Source: Cycas panzhihuaensis (Eukaryota > Cycadophyta). From it: 64,000 bases of DNA. The position numbers and the translations under genes were made by a program. Under the pieces are notes generated by a model. The model made no database searches. It had not been told where the DNA came from and saw only the letters and a list, made by a program, of their open reading frames with translations. Below are positions 23,765 through 35,434 of the stretch, in pieces; positions within the stretch are counted from its first letter, which is position 1, and the number at the start of each line of letters is the position of its first letter. The stretch lies in NCBI GenBank assembly GCA_023213395.1, contig CM041465.1:50041741-50105740 (forward strand), written 5' to 3'.

Positions 23765-24958
23765 CAGCAATACTGCCCCGATGCTAGTAGTAAAGTTAGA
23801 TCTCGTATCCAGACTTCTGCCAGGCAATACCTCCTCATGGATGAGGTATTGTATAAGAGGTCCTTCGATGGGATCCTCCTCCGTTGCGTCACTACTGACG
23901 AAGCTGACCAAGTACTTCATGAATGCCACCACGGTATCTGTGGAGGTCACTTTGGGGGCCACTCTATGACTCAGAGGATCCTTCGCATGGGCTATTTCTG
24001 GCCGTTCCTTTTCAAGGATGCTCACACCTTTGCTCTGAGATGTCGGCGATGTCAGGAACACGCCAACATCTCCCACGTGCCTTCCGAGGCCCTGCATCCT
24101 ATTGTTTTACCATGGCCTTTTGCTCAGTGTAGACTAGACCTCATTGGGGCTATCTCCCCACCTTCGTCGTCACAGCACAAGTTTATCTTGACTGCCACAG
24201 AGTATTTCACCAAATGGGCAGAGGCCATCCCTTTGATCACCACCCCTGGTAAAACAATAACCACGTTCATTTACCAGCACATCATTTGCCATTTTGGGAT
24301 TCCAGATGTCCTAATCACTGACAACGGAACCCCTTTCTGTAATAAGGAAATGGATGAGCTTTGTGAGAAGTTCAAAATTTCTTACCAGACTTCCTCCCCT
24401 TACTACCCTCAGGCAAATGGCCAAGTGGAGTCTTTCAATAAGACTCTCGTCAACATTCTCAAGAAAATCATTGCTCAATCCCAAAAGGATTGGCACCTTC
24501 AACTACCCTCCACTTTGTGGGCTTACCGCACCTCTATCCATTCCGCCACGGGAATGATCCCATTCTCCCTGGTTTATAGTATTGAGGCAGTACTCCCGTT
24601 GGAAGTGGAGATTCCTTCCTTGCGAGTCTCCCTTCGAGGTCTCATCGATGAAGAGTTAATCAGTCAGGCTCGCCTTCTGTACCTCGAGGCTTTGGATGAG
24701 AGATGCTTAGCCGCTTATCAGGCTAACCTGGCATCCAAAGCTCACTCACAAAGGACCTACGATAAACACCTTCGTTCTCGTCCTTTGTTCCCTAGGGACC
24801 ATGTCCTCAATCTTGAGTATCTCCATGATCGCTTAACCAAATTCAAACCCCGATGGGTTGGTCCTTTCGTCGTTATCGAATCCCTCGGTAATGGTGCCTA
24901 TAGAATAGCCACCTTAGAAGGGCTTGAATTTAAGAAAGCCATTAATGGGAAATTCTAA
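23765..24958 (+). pseudogene. Integrase of gypsy T
   Basis: Open from 23837 to 24958 after the stop at 23762. HHGICGGHFGG and CRRCQEHANISH form the HHCC zinc domain; the core shows CRLDLIGAI (first Asp), LITDNGTPF (second Asp), and YYPQANGQVESFNKTL (catalytic Glu), then WAYRTSIHSATGMIPFSLVY. The C-terminus has YDKHLRSRPLFPRDHVLNL and PRWVGPFVVIESLGNGAYRI, the GPY/F module, with no chromodomain after it. All three catalytic acids are kept; this is the most intact domain of T. The frame ends with TAA at 24956. Confidence 0.95.
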
Positions 24959-25800
24959 AAAAAAATTTACGCATGACCTTTTGGCGATCCCTTCACCCTG
25001 CTCTGAAATGAGCCTAAACTACCATCTTAGTTTATCCCCATTCTTCCCAACCATGAGTAGAATGGCAATTTAAGATGGCTCCTTCTTCTTCTTTTTGGTT
25101 TCTTCCACGGAACCTGCATTCCCGTATCCTCTCAGGAACTATTGTCTTCCTACTTGGGCATTCCCCAATCAGGATGACGCTTTGGAGTATCGTCGCTCCT
25201 CTCTCCTGCCTACCGTTTCCTTCGCATATTCTGCTATGCTCGTCTATAGACGTGTACGCCACTCTATCCTCTAACCTCACACCTCTCTGTCATCTCCACT
25301 TACGATGTATGTGTGTACTCCTGTTAGACATATAGCCATATATGGAAGGGAATGTGTACATCATACAATAAAATATTCACAACTTAATATTCATAACATA
25401 TAAAATAAACATACATGTTATCCACACATGATATATACACAGCATCTCATACCCAAAATGGGGTTCTAATTACCCCGTATATATATATAAAAAAATCATA
25501 TGTTACATCATACATATGGGAAGCCAGTGTCCTTGCAGGGGGGTACAATCATATGATCTTATTTATGACCCCCTGGAGGCCCGTGCTTTCCCCTATCAAA
25601 GCCAATGTGTACATTTCCTACTCTACAGTTGCCCCACTCCTGGGGTACCATCTCCCGGTCTGTGTTATCCCTCTCTTGGGGACCACATCCCTCTGAGGCT
25701 CCTCCTGGGCCTCCGCGAGCTGCCTGCCTCGCTCCTCTTTTCTCGTGGTTGTCTCAGGGTCGTTGCTGCCGTGTGGGTATATGTCTTGCTCTGGCTTGAC
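24959..25800. other. Gypsy T spacer downstream of pol
   Basis: No coding of known type. Contains an AT-rich patch with a TA-rich run at about 25478-25492 amid G+C-richer sequence. It lies between the pol stop and the 3' end of the antisense ORF remnant, so it may include that transcript's 3' region. Confidence 0.5.
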
Positions 25801-25811
25801 CTCGATGCCAT

Positions 25812-27600
25812 CTAAGCCACCAGCTGATCGTATCGGGCATGGATACGATCCCTCTCTCCTTGGAGTCCCTCCTCTGTCACTCTGAGGTGCTCCTCTAGTA
25901 CTGCTATCTGGACCCTGCTCTCGTCATCTCCACCTGCTCTGCCCTGTGCCTCTAGGGCTTGGATCCATCCACATAGCTTGTCCCTCTTGCGCATCACCTC
26001 ATCCCACTCCTGCTGCAGCTATCCCTGGAATGTCATGTGCTCTTGGGACTCTACAACTATCCTTGGAATCTCTCTTACCCTCACCAATGGGGTGAATGCC
26101 TCTGTGTGGGCGCTTACCACTCTAGGCTCATCTCCTGCCTGGATGGGTGGTTGCCCCTCTGTATATACCTAAGGGAATATCTCCCTCACCACAGCCTCTA
26201 CCAGTCTCTGGATCTCTGTTGCACCTGCCAATATAACATGCCATGTATCGGTTTATATCTCACTGTATATCATGATCAATTCAAACTAAATATCTATCTG
26301 GATGCCAAACGACTTAGGAAATGGTTAGGTCTCACATGCTGTGGTCGCCAGCTCCTCTGGTCGTGAAGCATCCTCCCCTCTTGGCTCTCCGCCAGCTGCG
26401 GGTGCCTCATCCTTGGATACCTCCTCTACCTGGGCCTCCCTCCTTGTAGGGACCAGCTCAACTCTCGTCCCTCCAGATCCCCTCATGATCCGTAGCCTAC
26501 GGGCCCTGGTCACTGGCCCCCTGCCCTCATCCGGCGCTTCTGATGGGCTTACGTCTCATTGGCACCCCGGATGGACCTCGACTCCTCCCAGTCACGAAAG
26601 ACCTGCCTCCCCTGCAGGTCGTGACGGGCTGGCCCCATCTCCTCCATCATCCCCATCATCACCGTCGTCATCATCTGCGGGCACCCCTACTCCACCTGCC
26701 TCGTCATCACTGTCCCACCTCACCGTCCTGTATGGCTCTACTACGTAGTCTGGTAGGGTGAGGAGGTCTAGTGATGTCACCTCCATCGATCATCGGACAT
26801 GGGCCCGGTCCTCTGTCCCTCTCAACCAAGTCTACCACCTGTGGACCATCGGGGCCTGCTCTGTGATGGGATGTGGTCCCCCCGCTAGTGCCACTGCCGC
26901 GAAATGATCAAAGAATCAGTACTGCAGTAGTGTACTATATGACAACCCACCTCTGTCGGTCATCTTGATAGTGTCTAATTGGGTGACAAGGTTCATCGCT
27001 ATCAGGGTCTCCCAGTCCATCCTCTCGCCAGCTTCACAGTGGTGCACTACATCCAACCATCCACCCGGTATCTCCCTATAGTTCTGTTTCTAGGAAATCT
27101 AGAACAGAACGCATAGTATAATCAACTTCCTCACCCGAGGAACTCTGGACATCAGCATGGTCTGGAGGGGAGCTCCCCTCTGCTCCTACCTATCAGCTCC
27201 TATGAAGAACAGGGTTGCCTCTCTATGTGCTGCCTCGGTGTTAGGTAGCATCCCCAGTCTCACCGGCCTCCGAGTCGCCGGTACTCCTATGTCTACCGTA
27301 TGTCTCTTGGTGTAACCATCACGTCACCTACCTGAGGTAGTTGGAATATATGTCTCCTCCTATCCCAATGGGATACGATGTCAACCAATAACCTCTGATC
27401 TGATGCATATTGAGGTGTCTTTAAGGCCTTGTATAGGCTGCACCTCTACAGGATCTCCCTGTCCTCCTGGGACGCCATCTCCATATAACTCAACATAGCC
27501 ATACCTATATTCTCGCGGTTATCCACTGCAATGACAGCCTGTCCAGATAAAAAATGATCAAAGTTAGCTTCATGTCAGTTATCAGCACTCCTTACTCTCT
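25812..27600 (-). pseudogene. Antisense ORF remnant of gypsy T, plant-mobile-domain-like
   Basis: Minus-strand reading through stops and at least one frame change gives a coherent protein. At about 27340-27470 it has DQRLLVDIVSHWD, HIFQLPQVGDVMVTPRDI, resembling the plant mobile domain pattern (L-x-x-L-V-x-R-W-x-x-x-T-H-x-F-x-L-P-x-G-E-M-x-x-T-x-x-D). Then GVPATRRPVRLGMLPNTE, MDWETLIAMNLVTQLDTIKM, HRW.TWLRGTED, an acidic run near 26640-26690 (DDDDGDDGDD), a charged segment (26325-26513) and a coiled-coil-like end (25812-25997: LEAQGRAGG, VLEEHLRVTEEGL). Function unknown; PMD proteins are known in hosts and transposons. The PMD call is by eye. Confidence 0.5.
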
Positions 27601-28710
27601 CTCAACTCTCTCTGTCTGTGATTTGGGGCTCTTTTGGCCCTCTTATCCTGTTTTCGCCTTTTCTACCTTCATACCGCGCTGAACTTAGCAGTACCGCTAT
27701 GTTAAGCTTGGGTCCCACGGTGATCAGGCCCTGTGGCACCGCGATCTTTGCTGCAGTATGAATAAAGACCCCCCAAAAGGGGGGATTTCTACCCGAAAAA
27801 ATTAAAAAAAAATCTTTTGGTGGACCCCGTGGGGCCCATCGGGACCAGGGCTCCCTAATGCCCAGGTCCCTGCCTCTTTCTGGGTCTGATTCGGACTTCG
27901 AGAGGCCTTTGATTGCCCATAAGGGGCACTAAAATCATACAAAAAACTACAAAAACTAATGAAATTAAAACTTCGAGTTGGGTTTAGTGACATCCACTCA
28001 CTGGATCCAGTCTCGCTGTCACCATCTCGTCCTATCGATTCCACTGGCTCTCTCTGCTCTATGATCCAATGGTATGATCTCTCCCTATGTGCCTCCAAAG
28101 TTAGGCAGCACTCTGCTGTGTAAGGGAATAGCTCTAGTTTCTCACGAGAGCTGGTGAAAATGAATCCATTTTCGCATTTGATTTCTTTATATAGGCGGGG
28201 GCCCCAATGGGCACTTCTTCTATTTTTGGCTCCGCGACAGCCGTTGAGATTGTCCCATTTCCCTAATTGCCTTTGCCTTTTGGCCTTGTCACCCGTTATG
28301 CTCTCTTAATACCCTTTCTGAGCTTTCTCGTAGGTGCATTTATGGTGCCTCATTTTTACACTTTTTCCCTGGGCCCTTCCATCTCGTTTATGTGCCACTC
28401 CCGTGCATGCCTGAGTTTATACTCGTTTGGCTCGTCTTGTCACCCTAGACTCATTTCCGTAGTCCTTTCTCGCTCTTGGGGTCCCAAAGGGGATGCTCCC
28501 TCACCTGGGGGCATGTTTTGCTTTCCGAAGCACCCTTTTGGTGCTCTGAGATGCCCTTTTTCTCTTCTGACCACTCTCTGATGGTGATCGAATAGCTTGC
28601 TCTTGCCTTGGGTAACCTCATCGCTAGGTCCTCCTACCCTTCACGGCCACTTTTTACTTGCCTTTCGAGTATCACTTTCTTTACTTCTAGGACTTTGTGT
28701 CACCCATGTC
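27601..28710. other. Gypsy T spacer between antisense ORF and second RNase H
   Basis: No recognised domain on either strand. It could hold the promoter and leader of the antisense ORF (which would start near here and read leftwards). The open frame on the minus strand at 27802-28098 and the plus frame at 28267-28581 have no recognisable motifs. Confidence 0.45.
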
Positions 28711-29121
28711 CATCTATATTTTTACCGACGGCGGAAGCCAGTAACCTGAACCTTCATCAAGCATGGATTCTCATGACCCTTCCGACACGATCTCCTGCAC
28801 TCTGGGATCTTCCTCCTAGAGGCTACTAACAATGAAGCTGAATATGTAGTTGTGATTGAAGCTCTTACTGATGCTCTCCGTTTCCATCACGGATCCATCA
28901 TTTTACTTTGTGACTCTCAAGTTGTGGTGTCTCATCTCACCTAGGTTTACCAGGTGCAATGCCCTCACTTGAGGACTCTTGCTTCCGCCACCAGATCTCT
29001 CCTAGCCCGCTTCTCTTCTGTCAATATCCAGCATATCCCTCGGGCCCTCAACGCTGAGGCAGATAGCCTCGTTTGCCTCATCCTTGAGTGTCGCCTTCCT
29101 CTCCTTGCTGACCGTCCCTGA
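28711..29121 (+). pseudogene. Archaeal-type RNase H of gypsy T
   Basis: Starts with IYIFTDGGS at 28722-28748 (first catalytic Asp block). After a frame change it continues at 28822 with ATNNEAEYVVVIEALTDAL (the TNNxAEYxAL block with catalytic Glu), ILLCDSQVVVSHL (catalytic Asp), LLARFSSVNIQHIPRALNAEADSLV (last Asp). This TNN-AEY, V-P-R-x-x-N-x-x-A-D pattern marks the archaeal/plant-type RNase H that plant Tat elements acquired. A stop (28942) and the frame change kill it. It sits 3.7 kb beyond integrase, near the 3' LTR. Confidence 0.85.
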
Positions 29122-29533
29122 GGCTTGTCTGGCTGCCCCATCGCCCAAGCCCTAGGTCATTTTGTACTTTGATTTGCGACCCATTCGCACCTCTGAAATC
29201 TGGCCGCTAATGAGGTTAAACTATGGTGCCTACCCCTTGCTTACTCTTTTTACTTGGTTATGCATGTCTTTTTGCATCTTTTGTGGTGGGGGTAGCCCCC
29301 TTACCTTTTTTTATTTTTTCTAGTCAGTTCTTAGATGGCTCATAGGCAGCCCCTATATTGTCTCTACTACTACTTTCGTATCCATGCGTTCTGCCATGAT
29401 ACTCACCGACACCCTTGCCTACTGTTACGATCTTAATTGATATATTTATATATATGTGTGTGCTACTGATAGTTGTATTGTCAGCATTCGCCATCGCACC
29501 AGGCTTTCGGTGAAGGCTTTCACGCCGAGGCGA
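29122..29533 (+). other. Gypsy T 3' untranslated region
   Basis: About 400 bp between the second RNase H and the 3' LTR. A purine-rich string gtggtgggggta near 29283 and a shorter gaggcga at 29527-29533 just before the LTR are the polypurine tract candidates; only the latter is in the right place, and it is weak. Confidence 0.5.
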
Positions 29534-32245
29534 TGTTTCCGGCTTCGAGAATGGATACAGAATTACCAACTCAGGTAAGTACAGGTATGCTTCTCACCTT
29601 ATCATCGCTTTCTTTTGATGAGTGTTTGCTTGCATGTTTACATGTTGTGCGACCTTGTAGACGATTTTGTCTTTGCCTACACTTATTTAGCCTATGACGA
29701 CTATAGCGGGGGCATACTCCCAGCAAGTGTGGCACCTCGGTGGCTATTCCACTTCCTGCATTCTGCCCTCCTCGCTCTAGGATCCACTTGGCTTGCACCA
29801 CCTCTGCCCGTGTGACGACCCGTCATTGTTTGGTTGACTTGTCACATCGTTTGAATCCTATTTTTGCTCTTTTGGACTCGTTTGTTGGCTTGTTTGCCCT
29901 CGGGTAGATGTCTCATCCCCCCATTAGCCTTTTTTGTCGTTTGCCCACAACTCATTTGTCCGGGCCGCTTTTACCTCAGGTGAATCTTGCCGTGAATTTG
30001 AAATACCGCCACAAATTTCACAGTACCGTAGATTTTGCGGCGGGATGACTGTTCTAATTTATTTTTTAAAAATCTGCCATGGCAATTTCACATTTATTGC
30101 AAAACTGCCACGTGTCTTGCAACTTAACTCACTGCCAGTTGTGCCCTAATCACTTGCCTTAGGGTTTGAGTTGGGTATTTAAGTCATCATTAACTCATTT
30201 TTGAGATCTTTTGTTTATTTTTTGGTTTGCTTCTTAAGGAAACCACCTTGTGCTCTACTATTCTCTGCTGCTCTACTACTACTACAGGACTTGCACCTCT
30301 CCTCCAGTACCCAACTCTCTTTTGGTATGGCTAGGACATCTTCCCAGCCCTTCACACACCTTGGAGAGGGCTCCTTTGGAGAGATCTCAGCAGATTCTTG
30401 CCCAGGTAGCCATCAAGCATTCTAAGTGCAGGTGTTCTTCCTCTAACTCTATTAGCAGGGTTCCAAACATGCTATACCACAAATTTTGGGTTGATTTCTC
30501 AGCCGCTCCTTAGCAGCCTTTGACTGAGGTAAGAGCCTCCCCTCCTCTTCTCAGGTATTCATTGATTTGAGCTATTTTCTTATTCAATTGATGCCCTATT
30601 TTGCTTGTCCTCTTGCTTCAGTTTTTGAAGGTTATTTTTCTCTTTATATTGGGCTATTTTACTCCTATCATTAGTGCCTCCTTGCCTGCATTTGTTGCTC
30701 AAGGTAGTGGCAAAGAGGGGTTGCATAGGGTTTGGGAGAGAGCTGGGTGGATTCCGTATCACCTTCCACGCTCCTCATACGGCTTTTAGCCCCCCAAACT
30801 TTCCCTCTTGCCCCGTGCTATCCTTGGCACTCAAATAAGGGTTTGTTGGGCCTTCCTTAGCTACTGAAATTAGCACTATCACATGTTGCAGCACTGGTTT
30901 GAGGGCTTGTACTTCAGTCTGGCAACTCATGTAAGTCCTGACCACTTGTCCTTTGCCCAACTCCTTTCTCGGCAACCCGATTTGCTCTTCATAGCACCTG
31001 GGCTTGCTGTAGGTCCTCTTTGGCTCCTTTCAACTCTCTTGCTGCTATTTCCAACCATCTTTTTTAGCCTTACCCTCACTGCCTCATGGCTTTTGGTGGA
31101 GGTTGGGGTTGTTCTTTGTAGGAGGTGGGCCACTCCGAGGCTTATCGGTTACTTTCCGTTTGCTTGGGTTGTCCTCCTTTACATATTATCATCATTATGT
31201 TGATACTAACATATATATGTTTAAGTTTATATTTGTTTTGCATAGACATGTATTGTTAGGATCTTCTCATTGTATGTTAGCACCCTTTCTCCGGAAAGGG
31301 GGGAGGTTGTCATTTACTTATAGGTATTCAGAAAGCGCAAAGGACCTTTCTCCCTTTCTTCCTTTATCGGTAAGTGCTTCCATTCATGTTGTACTTTCAT
31401 ACTTCATTTATTGCTAGTATTTGGTCCCTTTCTTTCCTTAGTTTGGTACTCTAGTATTTTTTTGGGGAAGGTAAGGAAGCCCCTCGTTCCGATCTGCCAC
31501 GACTCTTCATGCCAGCCGCGCCTTGTGGAGTAGCTTTGGGTGCCTCTTGGGAGTGCCACCATTACGACATACTTCTATCCTAGGTATATGCTCTCGCTCT
31601 ACTTGGTCACCCTTCCTTTTGAATTTCCTTTATATAGTAGTAATTAACTCATTGGAAATAGAAAGGAAGTCAACCTTACTTTGGTTCATACTTTATTTAC
31701 TTTATTGCTTGCATCTTCTTTTGCCGTAGGAAAAGGTCTTAGGAAACCTTCCCTCTCACCTTTTCCCCCCTTTTGCCATGTAAACTTCCCTCCCTCTTTA
31801 TTGTCTGTTTGGTTAGTTTACCCACACATACCTTGACCTACCTCCTTGGGTTATCTCTCTTACGTTCTCTTGGTTCCCCACTTAGCCGGATAACCAAGGT
31901 GACTCCATCCATAGGCCACTTGCTTACCTATCCTTCCTTGTTCCCCGTTGCTCTAGGGAAACCCTCGAAGGTCTCTCTCCTTCCCCTTCCAGCCATCCAA
32001 GGGTGGGAGGATCCTTCCCTTAGGTCAACCCAGGCTAACCCTGCGCCTCCTCACCTCTTGTTCGAAGTGGGAGGGGATCAACCTTTGGTAGCTATATTCT
32101 ATTTGCAGGACCTAAACGCGTGCTCTGGCGCACGGGGTGCCCTGCGTGGTACTTGCCCTACTTATAGGTCCCTTTCTCGATCATATTATCAACCGCTCTT
32201 ACCATTCCTATTTAGTTAGGTAGCTATCCCATAGACATGTGTCCA
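29534..32245 (+). repeat. 3' LTR of gypsy T
   Basis: TGTTTCCGG...TGTCCA, about 2.71 kb, collinear with 15411-18131. It keeps the TG start lost in the 5' copy. Differences from the 5' copy are mostly transitions with a few one-base indels. A tatttaag box lies at 30176-30183 about 640 bp in. Confidence 0.93.
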
Positions 32246-32250
32246 GTATA
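32246..32250. repeat. Target-site duplication, right flank of gypsy T
   Basis: gtata, identical to 15406-15410. It directly follows the LTR terminal TGTCCA, and the copia A RT reading frame resumes here. Confidence 0.85.
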
Positions 32251-33099
32251 CCAAGCTCGAGGAGCTTATTTTAAACCATAAATGGATTTTTTAAGTTTAC
32301 AGACTAAATTAGGATTTTCAATGAATCTAGGTGGCTTAGACATGTAAATCTCTTCTTTGAGATCACCATTCAAGAAGGCACTCTTCACATCCATTTGGTA
32401 GATTTCCCAACTAAATTTTGCTGCAAGAGCAATGATGGTCTTGATTGTATTCATCTTTGTAACAAGAGCAAAGGTTTCATTATAGTTAATGCCATCTATT
32501 TGGGAAAATCCTTTAGCAACAAGACGAGCTTTATATTTTTCCACTGTGCCTGCTGAATTATATTTAGTTCTATAAATCCATTTACAGTCAACTACATTTT
32601 TTCCAAGTGGAAGTGGAACAAGATCCCAGGTAGAATTTTTAATTAAGGTAGCAAATTCGGTCTGCATAGCATCTTGCCAAATAGGATTGTTGATGGCTTG
32701 TTTAAAAGTTTTGGGATCATTGTTTTCCATTATTTTTGCTATTAAAGCAAAATTTGCATGAAGTTTTTATGCACGTGTACACCTAGTATCAGTAGGGTTG
32801 CCTACATTAGATCTAGCATCAGCAAGCATTTTGGTTGCCCAAGTTGGTTGCTTATGAGTAACTGAATCTGAGGTTGTAGGTCGATTCGATATGCTAGGTT
32901 GAAGAGAAGAATTTGTATCAGCTGGTTCTGATAAAGTCCAATTTTGGACTTGAGTTGATAAAGAATCTATGATGTCTGAATCAACTTGTTTTTCAGAATC
33001 ATCAACCAAAGGAGTGTTGGTTAATAAGTCTTCAACAGGGAGTTCTACATGAGTAGATGTTGAAGTAGATCCTTCTTCATCAAATACTACATCATGCAA
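32251..33099 (-). pseudogene. Copia reverse transcriptase, N-terminal half, and linker, element A (right of T)
   Basis: 32266-32730 reads NNPIWQDAMQTEFATLIKNS, TWDLVPLPLGKNVVDCKWIY, KYKARLVAKGFSQ, DGINYNETFALVTKM, MDVKSAFLNGDLKEEIYM, KLKKSIYGLK, the copia RT finger and palm blocks. After one stop it reads APRAWYT to the T insertion. Upstream, 32767-33099 is a Ser/Thr/Asp-rich linker between integrase and RT. Few stops. Confidence 0.93.
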
Positions 33100-33142
33100 A
33101 ATAGATATATTATGTATGACTGGATCTAAAAGTCTATATGCT

Positions 33143-34010
33143 TTACTTTCTTCGTTGTAGCCAATGAAGATGTATTTTTGACTTTTTTTTATCTAACTTT
33201 TTACATTTTTCGTGAGGAATATGTCCCCATGCGATACTACCGAAGATTCGTAAGTGTTGAACAGATGGTTTCCTTCCAAACCATTTTTGTTTAGGAGTGA
33301 TATTTTGTAGACTTTTATTGGGTAAACGGTTTAATAAGTAATTAGAGTAGTTAATTACTTCTGCCCATAATTTTAGATCGAGATTCTTTGCATGTAACAT
33401 GCAACGAGTTATTTCAACAAGAGTACGGTTTTTGCATTATGCAACACCATTTTGTTGAGGCGTATATGCAACTGAATGTTGGAATTAAATTCTATTTGCT
33501 TTATAGAGGGAGATGAAATTTTTACTTAAATATTCCTTAGCATTATCAGATCAGAATATTTTAAATTTTGAATTGGATTGATTTTCCACTAATGTTTTAT
33601 ATTCAACGAAAATGGCAAACACTTGACTGCGTGTTTTGAGCATATAAACCCAATATTTTCTTGAATAATCATCAATGAATGTAACAAAATAACAAGATCC
33701 TAAATATGATGGAATATGAAAAGGTCCACATATATCAGAGTAGACAAGTTCTAGTGGAGTAGTTGCTCGAAATTGAGTTTTATGTAGAAATGGATCCATG
33801 TGTTGTTTGCCTGTCACACAGGCTTCATAAACACCATAAACAATGTTTAATAGTGGTAAACCATGGACCATTTCATGCTTGATTAAATATTGCAATTTGC
33901 CATAACTAGTATGGCCAAATCTTGCATGCCAAAGTTTGCTGACGGAGTTAGATTTAGCAACGAAGGCACTAAATGATTTTGATTTATTATTTTGAAAATT
34001 AGTCATGCTA
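33143..34010 (-). pseudogene. Copia integrase, element A
   Basis: Begins with LWHARFGHTSYGKLQYL and CVTGKQH (HHCC zinc region), then LVYSDICGPFHI (first Asp), FVTFIDDYSRKYWVYML, WSDNAKEY (second Asp), TPQQNGVA (family TPQQNGVAER; a stop replaces the Glu codon), TLVEITRCMLHAKNL and the C-terminal FGRKPSVQHLRIFGSIAWGHIPHEKCKKLDKKKS block. Two or three in-frame stops separate the open segments. Confidence 0.92.
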
Positions 34011-34380
34011 TAGAGACCTGTATTATGATCAATAGTTCCTGAAGCAATATGTTTGAATTTGTGTAATAGATCTTTAATGACAAATTTATTTTTCCAAAAT
34101 TTGACAATAAGGTCTTTCTAGCAAATTTGGTATATGGAGAGGAGGTTTGGTAATAAACCAGGTATGTAAAAAATATCCTTGTTTGAACCATCCTTCAGGG
34201 TAACGTCACCAGGTCCTTTAACTTTGAGTTGATTACCACTACTAAACGAAATTTCTTCTTCAGAGTTCATTTTAGATTGATAGGTAGATAAGTTTTTCTA
34301 GTGTCCAATCATATGATGGGATGCACCAGAGTCAATGATTCATTACGGTGGTTGATTGGAAGGAGCAACAAACGCAGAAG
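34011..34380 (-). pseudogene. Retropepsin region, element A
   Basis: Minus-strand reading shows WIIDSGASHHMIGH at about 34305-34345, the intact copia protease active site (D-S-G-A-S-x-H-M), followed by FSSGNQLKVKGPGDVTLKDG and a FYIPGLLPNLLSI block (family Y-V-P-x-L-x-x-N-L-L-S). Stops occur before W and after the H. Confidence 0.85.
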
Positions 34381-35434
34381 TTGTTGCTGCCAAGGAACGG
34401 TTATGAAATTGATGATTTTGTGATCGTGATTGAGAGTTTGATTGAAAATGAGATTGAGAATAGGATTGCTATTTATTTTGCAGTCCCTTGGAAGCTTTCC
34501 ATACTTCCGAAGCTATTTTACTTCTACAGATATCAATAGTATGACATTTTTTATGACAGTAGGCATAACTAGAGTTTTGAGAAGAAGACGTATTATTTAT
34601 GTTAGAAATGTATTAATTGGAAGTATTCTGGTTTTTAGTTGGACCAGAATATTTAACATTATTGTGAGTATTAGATGGTGAACCTCGATGAGATTTCTGA
34701 TATTTTTGATTGTTATTATGAAAGTTGCTATTCTATTGTTTGTGTTTAATTTGTGGCTTAGTTTTAGAAAACAAAGCCTGTGATTGATCTTTTATTGCAC
34801 CTGTTCTAATTAACATTATTTGATGTTCAATTAGCTGATTTGTCAACTGATTGAATGTGATGGGTGGATTATCAGCTTGTTGTCTGGCAACTTGGTAAAG
34901 ATTGAAGTGTTTTGGTAATTTATTAACTGCAAGACATATGAGCGTGTCGTCATCTTTGACATATGTAGTTATTTTTTCTATATCACCTTCATTGGTTTTT
35001 GATTTAATACAATTGTCTAAATTTTTATTGATTGATTGAATTTTTGTTAAGAAATCCTCAACATTTATAAAGTCATCAAAGGTAAGATTATATAATTTCT
35101 CTTCTAGGATTGCTACTTGATATGTATCAACCTTATCGTATTTTTCTTCCAAGGTTTTCCAGACAGTGGCTAAGTCATCTTTTTCAGAGAACTGTCGGCT
35201 GATTTCTAATGAAAGAGAATTTAATATGGTACCTAATACGCCATCTAAGTTTATCAGATATACCATAAGATTATCAGTAGCATTAGCTTTTGGTTTTTGA
35301 AATTCACCTGTTACATATCGCTATACTTTTTGCTGTTTAGGCTGATGGGATATGTGATTCCTCCAGTCAGCATAGTTTGAGCTGGTTAACACTAGAATTG
35401 GAATACAGGTGACTGCCCTTGGCATTAATGCCAT
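34381..35434 (-). pseudogene. Copia gag, element A
   Basis: The ATG at 35434 (MALMPRAVTC) opens a UBN2-type gag: LTSSNYADWRNHI, LINLDGVLGTILNSLS, DDLATVWKTLEEKYD, ILEEKLYNLTFDDFINVEDFL, LICLAVNKLPKHFNLYQVAR, NQLTNQLIEHQIML. A Ser/Gln/Asn-rich tail carries a zinc knuckle remnant near 34535-34580, AYCHKKCHTIDIC, with the first Cys as Ser and the Gly before His as Cys. One stop lies in the first 60 codons. Gag forms the particle. Confidence 0.88.

Larger units (their letters stand above)
15411..32245 (+). mobile_element. Gypsy T: complete Tat-type Ty3/gypsy element nested in copia A
   Basis: A 16.8-kb element with about 2.7-kb LTRs, primer site, one gag-pol frame (18248-24958), a 3.7-kb spacer holding an antisense ORF remnant, an archaeal-type RNase H and a 3' LTR, flanked by gtata. 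The Tat lineage of plant gypsy elements is known for long LTRs, large size, no chromodomain and an extra archaeal-like RNase H; all are seen here. Base composition is clearly richer in G+C than the surrounding DNA, with sharp edges at both LTR ends. It is inactive: 17 stops in gag-pol. Confidence 0.95.

Noticed and set aside
28267-28581. 104-codon plus frame in the T spacer as a gene
   Set aside because: No recognised domain, in a non-coding spacer of a dead element.
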